Below are positions 1-7,148 of a stretch of 64,000 nucleotides of DNA, in pieces. The stretch is from Acidovorax carolinensis (GTDB lineage Bacteria; Pseudomonadota; Gammaproteobacteria; Burkholderiales; Burkholderiaceae_C), in NCBI RefSeq assembly GCF_002157145.1, contig NZ_CP021361.1, positions 1,240,001 to 1,304,000 of the forward strand, read 5' to 3'. Numbering within the stretch: the first letter of the stretch is position 1; the number at the start of each line of letters is the position of its first letter. Made by a program: the position numbers and the translations under genes. The notes under the pieces are model-generated. The model searched no databases, was not told the DNA's origin, and was given only the letters and a program-made list of their open reading frames with translations.

Positions 1-933
1 GGGGCACAGCGCGGTGCGGATGGTGTGGTCGCCCAGGCCCGCGGCAAACTGGGCCAGCGGGATGGTGAGGTCTTCGGAATACACGCCCAGGCTCGATAGC
101 GTGCCACCGGGCTTGAGCACTTTCATGGCCTGCGCGAACGTGGTCTGGGTGCCCAGCGCCTCGATGGAGCTGTCCGCGCCCTTGCCGCCGGTGAGCTTCA
201 TCACTTCCTCGATCACGTCCACGTTGCGGAAGTTCAGTGTCACGTCGGCGCCCATCTTCTTGGCAATGCCCAGGCGGTGGTCGTTGCCATCGACGGCGAT
301 GATGGTGGTGGCCCCCAGCAGGCGCGCGCCCGCCGTGGCGCACAGGCCAATGGGGCCCTGCGCAAACACCACCACGGTGTCGCCGATCTTGATGTTGGCG
401 TTTTCAGCGCCCTTGAAGCCGGTGGACATGATGTCGGGGCACATCAGCACCTGCTCGTCGGTCAGGCCGTCGGGGATGGGGGCCAGGTTGGCCTGCGCGT
501 CGGGCACCAGCACATATTCGGCCTGGGTGCCGTCAATCAGGTTGCCAAAGCGCCAGCCGGCGGTGGCCTTATAGCCATGGCAGCCGCACAGGCCGCGCGC
601 CACCAGGTAGCTGCCGTCTTGTGACGGCGCGCCATCCTGGGCGGCATACGAGTTGAAGTTGGGGCAAATGGCACCCGCAATCACGCGCTGGCCTTCGGTG
701 TAGCCCTGCACGGCACTGCCCAGCTTTTCGATCACGCCCACGGGTTCGTGCCCCACGGTCAGGCCCTTGGCCACGGGGTATTCGCCCTTGAGGATGTGCA
801 CGTCCGTGCCGCAGATGGTGGTGGTGGTGATGCGCACCAGCGCGTCGTTCGGGCCTACGTCAGGAATCGGCTTGTCGGCCAGCTCGATGCGGCCTTTTTC
901 AACAAAAACAGCGGCTTTCATCATGGCGGTCAT
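1..933 (-). CDS. Zinc-dependent secondary alcohol dehydrogenase (3' end cut by window)
   Basis: Medium-chain NAD(P)-dependent alcohol dehydrogenase, expected to oxidise a secondary alcohol or a related carbonyl substrate in the cytoplasm. The 311 codons seen start at the first ATG of a short run of Met codons. A good ribosome site (AAGGAGAG) lies about 8 nt upstream. Catalytic zinc ligands are visible in CGTDVH (C41) and GHEPVG (H62). A Rossmann dinucleotide site (AQGPIG) follows near residue 180. The C-terminal stretch DHTIRTALCP closely recalls the clostridial/Thermoanaerobacter isopropanol dehydrogenase branch, and the usual four-Cys structural zinc loop is not intact. The gene runs off the left window edge, so its last residues are unseen. 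The substrate cannot be told from sequence. Confidence 0.88.
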   Translation of the reverse strand, partial: MTAMMKAAVFVEKGRIELADKPIPDVGPNDALVRITTTTICGTDVHILKGEYPVAKGLTVGHEPVGVIEKLGSAVQGYTEGQRVIAGAICPNFNSYAAQDGAPSQDGSYLVARGLCGCHGYKATAGWRFGNLIDGTQAEYVLVPDAQANLAPIPDGLTDEQVLMCPDIMSTGFKGAENANIKIGDTVVVFAQGPIGLCATAGARLLGATTIIAVDGNDHRLGIAKKMGADVTLNFRNVDVIEEVMKLTGGKGADSSIEALGTQTTFAQAMKVLKPGGTLSSLGVYSEDLTIPLAQFAAGLGDHTIRTALCP

Positions 934-1040
934 GGTCGTGCTCTCCTTGCGTGTGAAAGTGTCACCTTACGCTGTCCGCATGTCCGTGGCGTGGCGGCGC
1001 CTGAGTGGGCTGCTCGGGTATCTGAAAAACGCTTGCGGCC

Positions 1041-1634
1041 TTAGCGGGCGCGCACCGCTGATTTGGGCCGGAAGGCCTTGCAGACCTCGTCGCGCGTTTC
1101 GAGGTAAGGCCCGCCGATCAGGTCGATGCAATAGGGCACAGCCGCAAAGATGCCGGGCACCAGTTGCACGCCGGTCGCATCCTTGAGGCCTTCCAGCGTT
1201 TCCGCGATGGCCTTGGGCTGGCCGGGCAGGTTGATGATGAGGCTCTGGTCGCGCACCACGGCCACCTGGCGCGAGAGGATGGCGGTGGGCACGAAGCGCA
1301 ACGATATCTGGCGCATCTGTTCGCCAAAGCCCGGCATCTCCTTGTGCGCCACGGCCAGCGTGGCCTCGGGTGTCACATCGCGCAGGGCAGGGCCCGTGCC
1401 GCCGGTGGTCAGCACCAGGTTGCAGCCCTCGTTGACCAGGGCGATCAGCGTGGCGCTGATGCGGTCCTGTTCGTCGGGAATCAGGCGGGGCTCGAACGTG
1501 ACGGGGTTGAGCAGGGCGCGGGTGAGCCAGTCCTGCAGGGCGGGCAGGCCCTTGTCTTCATACACGCCGGTGCTGGCGCGATCGCTGATTGAGACGATTC
1601 CGATCTTGACCGGGTCGTGGAGCGTTTCACTCAT
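1041..1634 (-). CDS. mog: Molybdopterin adenylyltransferase MogA
   Basis: Adenylates molybdopterin before molybdenum insertion, a late step of molybdenum cofactor synthesis in the cytoplasm. The 197-residue protein starts MSETLHDPVK and has the MoCF/MogA fold signatures: IVSISDRAS near the N terminus, then LTTGGTGPALRDVTPEAT near residue 75. Length is normal for MogA. The frame is open further upstream, but the chosen ATG overlaps the end of yjgA by 8 bases, which fits translational coupling in a yjgA-mog operon. NasA in this window is a molybdoenzyme and a plausible client of the cofactor. Confidence 0.93.
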   Translation of the reverse strand: MSETLHDPVKIGIVSISDRASTGVYEDKGLPALQDWLTRALLNPVTFEPRLIPDEQDRISATLIALVNEGCNLVLTTGGTGPALRDVTPEATLAVAHKEMPGFGEQMRQISLRFVPTAILSRQVAVVRDQSLIINLPGQPKAIAETLEGLKDATGVQLVPGIFAAVPYCIDLIGGPYLETRDEVCKAFRPKSAVRAR

Positions 1635-2304
1635 CGTGATCCTCGTTGTCGTCCTCGGGCATTTCTTCTTCTGCACCGGCCGCGCTGCCCAGGTGTTCGC
1701 GCACCAGCTGGAACAGCTCGCGGTAGGCCCGGCCCTTGCGCGGGGCCAGGCCCTGCGAGACCTGCACATTGGCGGTCTTGCCCGCCGGCGTTGCATCCTT
1801 GCGCGCCTGGCGGATCAGGGCGCGCAGTTGCTGGGTGTCGGTGTCGGGGTGCTCGGCCATCCAGGGGGCCAGGGCTTCGTCGTCGGCAATCAGCCGGTCG
1901 CGCCAGTGCTCGGCCAGGTGCAGCGAGAGCTTTTCACTGGCCGAGCCCTTGTGCTGCTCTTCCAGGGCCTGGCGCGCGGACTGCACCAGCTCGGGCTCCA
2001 GCTTGCGCATGAGCTTGCCCACATATTGCATCTGGCGGCGCTTGCCTTCGAAGTTGGTAATGCGCTTGGCTTCGGCCAGCGCGTCCACCAGCTTGTCGGG
2101 CAGACCCACGGCTTCAAACAGGTCGGTGCGCAGCGTCAGAAGTTCTTTGCCCAGGTCTTGCAGCTCATCGCTTTCGCGCTTGAGATCGGTGCGGCTGGCA
2201 TCGGGCGTGCCTTTGAGTTCGGCCTTGAGCTGAATGTCCAGTTCGCTGCCTTCGGCAACGAACTGGCCTCGCACAAAGTAGCCTTTTTTGGGTTTGCGTG
2301 ACAT
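1627..2304 (-). CDS. yjgA: DarP/YjgA family ribosome-associated protein
   Basis: YjgA (DarP) family protein, known from E. coli as a late 50S-subunit assembly factor. The 225 residues start MSRKPKKGYFVRGQF. A highly charged helical body follows, including SRTDLKRESDELQDLGKEL and the conserved segment ITNFEGKRRQMQYVGKLMR. The C-terminal tail is acidic (EEEMPEDDNEDHDE). The start was placed at the MSRKPKKG Met because the upstream in-frame extension is Ala-rich and would overlap the divergent pmbA gene. The two genes start 64 bp apart and probably share a promoter region. It is cotranscribed with mog. Confidence 0.92.
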   Translation of the reverse strand: MSRKPKKGYFVRGQFVAEGSELDIQLKAELKGTPDASRTDLKRESDELQDLGKELLTLRTDLFEAVGLPDKLVDALAEAKRITNFEGKRRQMQYVGKLMRKLEPELVQSARQALEEQHKGSASEKLSLHLAEHWRDRLIADDEALAPWMAEHPDTDTQQLRALIRQARKDATPAGKTANVQVSQGLAPRKGRAYRELFQLVREHLGSAAGAEEEMPEDDNEDHDE

Positions 2305-2368
2305 GGGTGGGGGCAAAGAGAGAGGTGGCGCAGCGCGCACCACAGCGGCAAGTATCATAGCCGCCGCT

Positions 2369-3811
2369 ATGAATAAACCCACCAAACGCGCCGCGCGCGC
2401 TCCCGGCACTGCGGCCACCGCCCCCGCCGCTGCCCATTCTGCCGTTCCGGAACGCGGCTTCAGCTACAGCCGCCCGTTCTTTGAAGGCCTGGTGGACCGC
2501 GCGCTGGCCCACGCCAAGAAGCTGGGCGCCACCGATGCGGGCGCCGAGGCGTCCGAGGGCTGTGGCCTGTCGGTCAGCGTGCGCAAGGGCGAGCTCGAAA
2601 ACGTGGAACGCAACCGCGACAAGTCGCTGGGCGTGACGGTCTACATCGGCCACCGCCGCGGCAACGCCAGCACCTCCGACTTCTCGGACAAGGCCATCGA
2701 GCAGACCGTGCAGGCCGCCTACGACATCGCCCGCTTCACCGCCGAAGACCCCATGGCCGGCCTGCCCGATGCAGACGACATTGCGCCACCCGGCACGCAC
2801 CGCGACCTCGATTTGTTCCACCCCTGGGCCATCGACAGCGAGCAGGCCGCACGCCTGGCCATGGAGTGCGAAGCCGCCGCCCTCAAGACCAGCCGCCGCA
2901 TCACCAACAGCGAAGGCGCGGGCGTGTCGGCCCAGCAAAGCCATTTTTTCAGCGCACACACGCGCGGCTTTCGCGGCGGCTATGCCAGCTCGCGCCACAG
3001 CTTTTCGGTGTCGCCCATTGCCTCGCTACCCGGCCGCAATGCCGAGATGCAGCGCGACGCCTGGTACAGCTCCATGCGCGACGCGGCCGAGCTGGCCTCG
3101 CCCGAGGCCGTGGGCCGCTATGCCGCCCAGCGCGCCTTGAGCCGCCTGGGCAGCCGCAAGATCCCCACCACGCAATGCCCGGTGCTGTTCGAGTCCTCTC
3201 TGGCCGCAGGCCTGCTGGGCGGCTTCGTGCAGGCCGTGAGCGGTGGCTCGCTTTACCGCAAGAGCAGCTTTTTGCTCGACTCGCTGGGCAAGATGGTTTT
3301 CCCCAAGCACATCGACATTCTGGAAGACCCCTTTGTGCCGCGCGGCAAGGGCAGCTCGCCGTTTGACGAAGAAGGCGTGCGCGTGGCACCGCGCAAGGTG
3401 GTGCAGGGCGGGCGGGTGCAGGGCTACTTCCTCAGCAGCTACTCGGCACGCAAGCTGGGCATGAAGACCACGGGCAATGCCGGCGGCTCGCACAACCTGA
3501 CCCTGACCTCGCGCCTCACGCAAGGCTGCGACAACCTCGACGCCATGCTGCAAAAGCTGGGCACGGGCCTGTTCGTGGTGGAGCTGATGGGCCAGGGCGT
3601 GAACTACGTGACGGGCGACTATTCGCGCGGCGCCAGCGGCTTTTGGGTGGAGAACGGCCAAATCGCCTTCCCCGTGCACGAGATCACCATTGCCGGCAAC
3701 CTGAAAGACATGCTCAAGGGTATTGAAGCGGTGGGTGCCGATGCCTACAACTACGGTGCCAAGACGGTGGGTTCCATCCTGGTCAACCGCATGAAGGTGG
3801 CTGGGAGCTGA
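2369..3811 (+). CDS. pmbA: PmbA/TldE metalloprotease component
   Basis: PmbA (TldE) is the partner of TldD in a zinc protease that matures modified peptides and degrades some unfolded small proteins. The 480-residue product starts MNKPTKRAARAP, with an Ala/Pro-rich N-terminal tail of about 30 residues. The PmbA body follows: AEASEGCGLSVSVRKGELENVE, then FESSLAAGLLGGF, and the C-terminal signature TTGNAGGSHNLTL with VNYVTGDYSRGASGFWVENG. The length is slightly above the family's usual 450 because of the tail. It is divergent from yjgA, an arrangement common in Burkholderiales. A strong hairpin terminator follows the stop. Confidence 0.95.
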   Translation: MNKPTKRAARAPGTAATAPAAAHSAVPERGFSYSRPFFEGLVDRALAHAKKLGATDAGAEASEGCGLSVSVRKGELENVERNRDKSLGVTVYIGHRRGNASTSDFSDKAIEQTVQAAYDIARFTAEDPMAGLPDADDIAPPGTHRDLDLFHPWAIDSEQAARLAMECEAAALKTSRRITNSEGAGVSAQQSHFFSAHTRGFRGGYASSRHSFSVSPIASLPGRNAEMQRDAWYSSMRDAAELASPEAVGRYAAQRALSRLGSRKIPTTQCPVLFESSLAAGLLGGFVQAVSGGSLYRKSSFLLDSLGKMVFPKHIDILEDPFVPRGKGSSPFDEEGVRVAPRKVVQGGRVQGYFLSSYSARKLGMKTTGNAGGSHNLTLTSRLTQGCDNLDAMLQKLGTGLFVVELMGQGVNYVTGDYSRGASGFWVENGQIAFPVHEITIAGNLKDMLKGIEAVGADAYNYGAKTVGSILVNRMKVAGS

Positions 3812-3861
3812 CACCAGGGATGTGGCGCAACCCATACGAACCGCTCCGCAGACGAAAAGAT

Positions 3862-3891
3862 AAGGCCCTCGTTCACTGCGAGGGCCTTTTT
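3862..3891 (+). terminator. Intrinsic terminator after pmbA
   Basis: A 10-bp stem (AAGGCCCTCG / CGAGGGCCTT) with a 7-nt loop is followed by a T run. It lies 50 bp after the pmbA stop and may also serve the converging TetR gene, because the A-rich left flank gives a T run on the other strand. Confidence 0.88.
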
Positions 3892-3926
3892 GCTTCTGAA
3901 GGCTGCGTTGTTCCCGTTGCTCCGCG

Positions 3927-4604
3927 TTACGCGCTGCCAGCCTGCGCACCCGCCAGCAAGGCCTGCACCGCTGCCTGCAGCACGGGCGTTGCCTCCTCGC
4001 CGCTGAGCAGGCCTGAACTCACGAACGCCCCATTGATGAGCACGGCCAACTGGGCCGCCAGAGCCTCGGGCCGGGATACGCCCAGCCGCTCTGCAATGCC
4101 CTGCAGGCGGCTGCGCAGCGTCACCATATGCTGCTGCGCCACGCGGCGGGCCGGGTGATCCTGCTCGGCAAATTCGGCTGCCACGTTGATCTGCGGGCAG
4201 CCCCGGTAGTTGGAGCGCGCGAGCCGCTCGCCGATCCACTGCATGTGGGCCTGCAGCTCGCCGGCTGGGTCGTCGGCGTGTTGCGCCGCCACCGCATCCC
4301 ACAGGCCCCAGAAGTCCACGTCCTCGCGCTCCAGAAACGCCACGATGAGGTCGTCCTTGGTGGGGAAATAACGGTACAGGCTGGTCTTGGCCACGGCCGC
4401 CTCGGCCACCACCAGGTCCACCCCCACGGCGCGCACACCGCGTTGGTAGAACAGGCTCGACGCCGTGTCGAGGATGCGCTCGCGCACGTCCAGCACGGGC
4501 TCGCTGGAGGCCATCGCAGTGCGCCGTGACGCGGGCTTGGAGGGGGCGCCTGGCGCGGTTACCGGGAGGGGATGGGAAAAAGAATGTGCAGCCATGCTTG
4601 ACAT
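3927..4604 (-). CDS. TetR/AcrR family transcriptional regulator
   Basis: One-component repressor expected to bind the two operators beside its own start. The 225 residues include a helix-turn-helix near residues 40-85 (VRERILDTASSLFYQRG, then AAVAKTSLYRYFPTKDDLIVAFLERED) and a longer, variable ligand-binding domain. The start is either the ATG at 4604 or one three codons downstream at 4595; neither has a clear Shine-Dalgarno site. The first 40 residues are Ser/Pro-rich and may not be structured. It is divergent from the NAD(P)-binding oxidoreductase, so that gene is the likely regulatory target along with itself. The ligand is unknown. Confidence 0.9.
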   Translation of the reverse strand: MSSMAAHSFSHPLPVTAPGAPSKPASRRTAMASSEPVLDVRERILDTASSLFYQRGVRAVGVDLVVAEAAVAKTSLYRYFPTKDDLIVAFLEREDVDFWGLWDAVAAQHADDPAGELQAHMQWIGERLARSNYRGCPQINVAAEFAEQDHPARRVAQQHMVTLRSRLQGIAERLGVSRPEALAAQLAVLINGAFVSSGLLSGEEATPVLQAAVQALLAGAQAGSA

Positions 4605-4606
4605 GA

Positions 4607-4648
4607 TACAGACCTGTCTGTAATCTTCAAAAAACAGACAGGTCTGTA
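4607..4648. promoter_or_regulatory. Paired TetR operators between divergent genes
   Basis: Two 16-bp near-palindromes: TACAGACCTGTCTGTA at 4607-4622, and its reverse complement (first base A instead of T) at 4633-4648. They face each other across a 10-bp AT-rich spacer. They sit directly upstream of the TetR start and about 32 bp before the oxidoreductase start, which is the expected position for repressing both genes. Binding itself is inferred. Confidence 0.8.
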
Positions 4649-4679
4649 TCGTCAATTTTTCTCTCCCGAAAGGTTCTCC

Positions 4680-5702
4680 ATGACATCCTCTATTCCTTCC
4701 ATCGCGGTGTACGGTGCCAGCGGTCATACCGGCCAGTTTGTGGTGCAGGAGGCCCTGCGCCGTGGCCTGCGCGTGGTGGCGGTGGGGCGCAATGCCGCCC
4801 GGCTGGCTGCGCTGTTTCCCTCGGGTGTGGAGTGCCGCGTGGCGGCGCTGGACGATCCGGCTGCGCTGGTGCAGGCCTTTGCCGGTTGTGGCGTGGTCAT
4901 TCATTGCGCGGGGCCGTTCATGGACACGGCTGCACCCGTGGCGCAGGCCGCACTGCGGGCCGGTTGCCACTACATCGACGTCACGGCAGAGCAACCCAGC
5001 GCCCAGGCCACCTTTGCCGATTTGCAGGCGCCCGCCGTCGCTGCCGGGCGCGTGGTGATTCCCGCCGCAGGTTTCTACGGCGGCCTGGCCGACCTGCTGG
5101 CTAGCGCCCTTGCCGCGCCCGGCCCCATCGACGAGATCACCGTGGCCATGGGGCTGGACCGCTGGTGGCCCACCGAAGGCACGCGGCTGACCGGCGAACG
5201 CAACAAGGCGCCGCGCCAAGTGGTGTCGGGCGGGCGCCTCGTGCCCCTGGTGCCTTCGCCCGAGGTGCCGGACTGGACCTTTGCCCCGCCCCTGGCGACC
5301 CATGCCATGGTCGAGCTGCCATTCAGCGAAACCATCACCCTGGCGCACCACCTGCAGGCCCACACCATCCGCTCGCTCATCAACCGCTCGGCCCTGGCCG
5401 ACATCCGCGATGCCAGCACCCCGCCGCCCACAGCGGTGGACGACAGCGGCCGGTCGGCCCAACGTTTTGAGCTGGTGGTGCGGCTGGTGCAGAACGGTGT
5501 GGCGCGAACGGCCGGTGTGCGCGGCCAGGACATTTACGCGGTGACGGCGCCATTGGTGCTGGAGGCTGCAGAGCGCCTGCTGGCCCCATCATTCCAGCGC
5601 AGCGGGGCGTTGGCACTGGGCGAAGCGGTGGACCCTGCAGATGCGCTGCGGGCGTTGAACGGCCAGGCGCTCGAAGTGTTTGGCGATGTGTTGCCAGTTT
5701 GA
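4680..5702 (+). CDS. Saccharopine dehydrogenase-like NAD(P)-binding oxidoreductase
   Basis: Putative cytoplasmic oxidoreductase of the saccharopine-dehydrogenase-like / trans-acting enoyl reductase fold, 340 residues. A Rossmann motif is clear at the N terminus (IAVYGASGHTGQFVVQEAL). It is followed by VVAVGRNAARLAAL, VIHCAGPFMDTAAPVAQAAL and the HYIDVTAEQPSA segment typical of this superfamily. The start has an AAAGGTT site upstream. The gene lies alone and divergent from the TetR regulator, behind two operators, so expression is probably switched on by the TetR ligand. The substrate is not predictable. Confidence 0.82.
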   Translation: MTSSIPSIAVYGASGHTGQFVVQEALRRGLRVVAVGRNAARLAALFPSGVECRVAALDDPAALVQAFAGCGVVIHCAGPFMDTAAPVAQAALRAGCHYIDVTAEQPSAQATFADLQAPAVAAGRVVIPAAGFYGGLADLLASALAAPGPIDEITVAMGLDRWWPTEGTRLTGERNKAPRQVVSGGRLVPLVPSPEVPDWTFAPPLATHAMVELPFSETITLAHHLQAHTIRSLINRSALADIRDASTPPPTAVDDSGRSAQRFELVVRLVQNGVARTAGVRGQDIYAVTAPLVLEAAERLLAPSFQRSGALALGEAVDPADALRALNGQALEVFGDVLPV

Positions 5703-6126
5703 ACGTGAACGGCGCCCCAGCATGCGCAGGCACGGTGGCCGTGTCGCCAGACCAGGGCGAAAATAATCGGGGTCGGATTCCAATTAATCCTTCAAACGTT
5801 GTAAACGTTGGATGACCGCTTCTTCTTGGCGTCACCCGCAGCCCCTGGCTGTTAACGGGCGTATCGAACCGACGCCTCGACGTTGCGTGACCCTTAACCC
5901 CACGCCATCGCCGCCGCAACGTCCACCCCACCTCCGCGGTCTTTGCCTTGCTCCAGATTCGGCATGTGCGACCTCGTCGTGATGGCGTCCGCAGACTGCG
6001 GTAGCGCAGGCGCTGTCGATCACACGAGATTCAAGCAAAAATAGCTGCCAGCGCTTGTCTATCAGGCGCTGGCAGCTATCAAAATAATACTGGCCGTCGT
6101 GTGACCAGTTGGGGGCTATCTCTCTA
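5703..6126. other. Intergenic region with no convincing gene
   Basis: This gap between two converging genes holds a copy of the atagct/agcgct repeat at its right end. Near 5760-5795 is a stretch (AATAATCGGGGTCGGATTCC) resembling the GGGTC-rich repeats that often flank REP-associated transposases. Short open frames here have no recognisable product. Confidence 0.5.
6036..6086. repeat. atagct/agcgct palindromic repeat, copy 1
   Basis: Near-perfect hairpin: ATAGCTGCCAGCGCTTG at 6041-6057 pairs with GGCGCTGGCAGCTAT at 6065-6079. It is flanked by A runs. This is the most symmetrical copy in the window and the reference for the others. Confidence 0.85.
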
Positions 6127-6573
6127 TCAGCTCGCCAGCGCGGCTTTCACGGCGGCCGAGACCTGGCCCATGTCGGCCTTGCCGGCCAGGCGGGTCTTGA
6201 CTACGCCCATGACCTTGCCCATGTCGCCGGGGCCTGCAGCGCCCAGCTCGGCCACGATGGCTTTGACGGCGACCAGGGTTTCTTCGGCCGACATGCGTTC
6301 GGGCAGATAGGCTTGCAGCACCGCCATTTCGGACTTTTCCTTGTCGGCCAGGTCTTGGCGGCCTGCGCCTTCAAAGGCGGTGATGGAATCCTTGCGCTGC
6401 TTGATGAGCTTGTCCACGATGGCCACGATGGCCACATCGTCCAGCACGACGCGTTCGTCCACTTCCTTTTGCTTCATCGCGGCCTGCAGCAGGCGGATGG
6501 TGCCCAGGCGCTCGCTGTCCTTGGCGCGCATGGCGGTTTTCATGTCTTCGGTGATCTGGTCTTTGAGGCTCAT
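6127..6573 (-). CDS. yqeY: GatB/YqeY domain-containing protein
   Basis: Small cytoplasmic protein of the YqeY family, related to the C-terminal tRNA-binding domain of GatB amidotransferase. The 148 residues show the family features MSLKDQITEDMKTAMRAKD, RLGTIRLLQAAMKQKEVDER, and the C-terminal helical GDMGKVMGVVKTRLAGKADMG. A purine-rich Shine-Dalgarno (AAGGAAG) precedes the ATG. It lies downstream of rpsU on the same strand, as is usual in proteobacteria, separated by a terminator and a long hairpin. Its precise role is not established; a link to translation is generally assumed. Confidence 0.93.
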   Translation of the reverse strand: MSLKDQITEDMKTAMRAKDSERLGTIRLLQAAMKQKEVDERVVLDDVAIVAIVDKLIKQRKDSITAFEGAGRQDLADKEKSEMAVLQAYLPERMSAEETLVAVKAIVAELGAAGPGDMGKVMGVVKTRLAGKADMGQVSAAVKAALAS

Positions 6574-6608
6574 GGCGGCTTCCTTTTTTGGTTTTCAAAC
6601 AGGGAAAA

Positions 6609-6709
6609 GGGTTTGCCAAAAGGCTTTCTGGCTAGGCGTCAACGCCGCAGGCAGTAGTGCTGCTACGACAAGGCGTTGCAACGACGCCAGAAAGCCTTTT
6701 GGCAAACCC
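6609..6709. repeat. Long imperfect hairpin between rpsU and yqeY
   Basis: Two 38-base arms, 6609-6646 and 6672-6709, are inverted copies. The outer 24 bases match perfectly (from GGGTTTGCCAAAAGGC inward). An inner GGCGTTG block also pairs, and the loop is 25 bases. No coding potential is evident. It could be a small mobile hairpin or an untranslated RNA element in the rpsU-yqeY transcript. Confidence 0.75.
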
Positions 6710-6711
6710 GA

Positions 6712-6749
6712 AAAACAAAAACCCGCGCTTGGCGTCCCTAGCGCGGGTT
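6712..6749 (-). terminator. Intrinsic terminator after rpsU
   Basis: Reading the minus strand, a 10-bp stem (AACCCGCGCT / AGCGCGGGTT) is followed by TTTTGTTTTT. It lies 31 bp after the rpsU stop. Confidence 0.88.
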
Positions 6750-6780
6750 CTGGGACCCAAGCAGGCTTGGGGTCCGAAGA

Positions 6781-6993
6781 TCAGTACATCTTCTTGGGCA
6801 GTTGCATGCTGCGAACGCGCTTGTAATGGCGCTTCACGGCGGCTGCCTTCTTGCGCTTGCGCTCGGCGGTGGGCTTTTCATAAAACTCACGGGCGCGCAG
6901 GTCGGTCAGCAGGCCGAGCTTTTCAATGGTGCGCTTGAAGCGACGCAGTGCAACGTCAAAGGGTTCGTTTTCTTTTACGCGGATCGTAGTCAT
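6781..6993 (-). CDS. rpsU: 30S ribosomal protein S21
   Basis: Small basic ribosomal protein bS21 of the 30S platform, needed for efficient initiation. The 70 residues start [20 protein letters not shown] and end [13 protein letters not shown]. They include the conserved [20 protein letters not shown]. Length is exact for the family. A sigma-70-type promoter and a leader hairpin lie upstream, and a strong terminator lies downstream, so it is probably made largely as a monocistronic message with read-through to yqeY. Confidence 0.98.
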
Positions 6994-7068
6994 TAGCTAA
7001 TGGTTTCCAAAATGTTGCTCGCAGAGGGGCTTGGGGAGATCGGGCCTCAAGACCATACGTAGCGGTTT

Positions 7069-7100
7069 CCCCGTCTGTAACTAGTATTTGGCCGACGGGG
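7069..7100 (-). promoter_or_regulatory. Hairpin in the rpsU 5' leader
   Basis: CCCCGTC and GACGGGG form a 7-bp stem with an 18-nt AT-rich loop, within the untranslated leader between the rpsU promoter and its ATG. Whether it regulates rpsU is not known. Confidence 0.5.
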
Positions 7101-7120
7101 CATTGCCAGCAAAGCCGGAG

Positions 7121-7148
7121 ATTATAGCCCGGCCGCAGCAAATTTCAA
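7121..7148 (-). promoter_or_regulatory. Sigma-70 promoter for rpsU
   Basis: Minus strand: -35 TTGAAA (7143-7148), 16-bp spacer, perfect -10 TATAAT (7121-7126). The -35 box overlaps the stop of the upstream flavoprotein gene. Confidence 0.75.

Noticed and set aside
5832..6038. 68-codon minus-strand frame in the gap before yqeY
   Set aside because: No ribosome site, no recognisable product, and skewed composition.
7100..7144. Possible tRNA upstream of rpsU
   Set aside because: The hairpin there does not extend to a cloverleaf, and no acceptor or T-loop sequence (GGTTCGA) is present.
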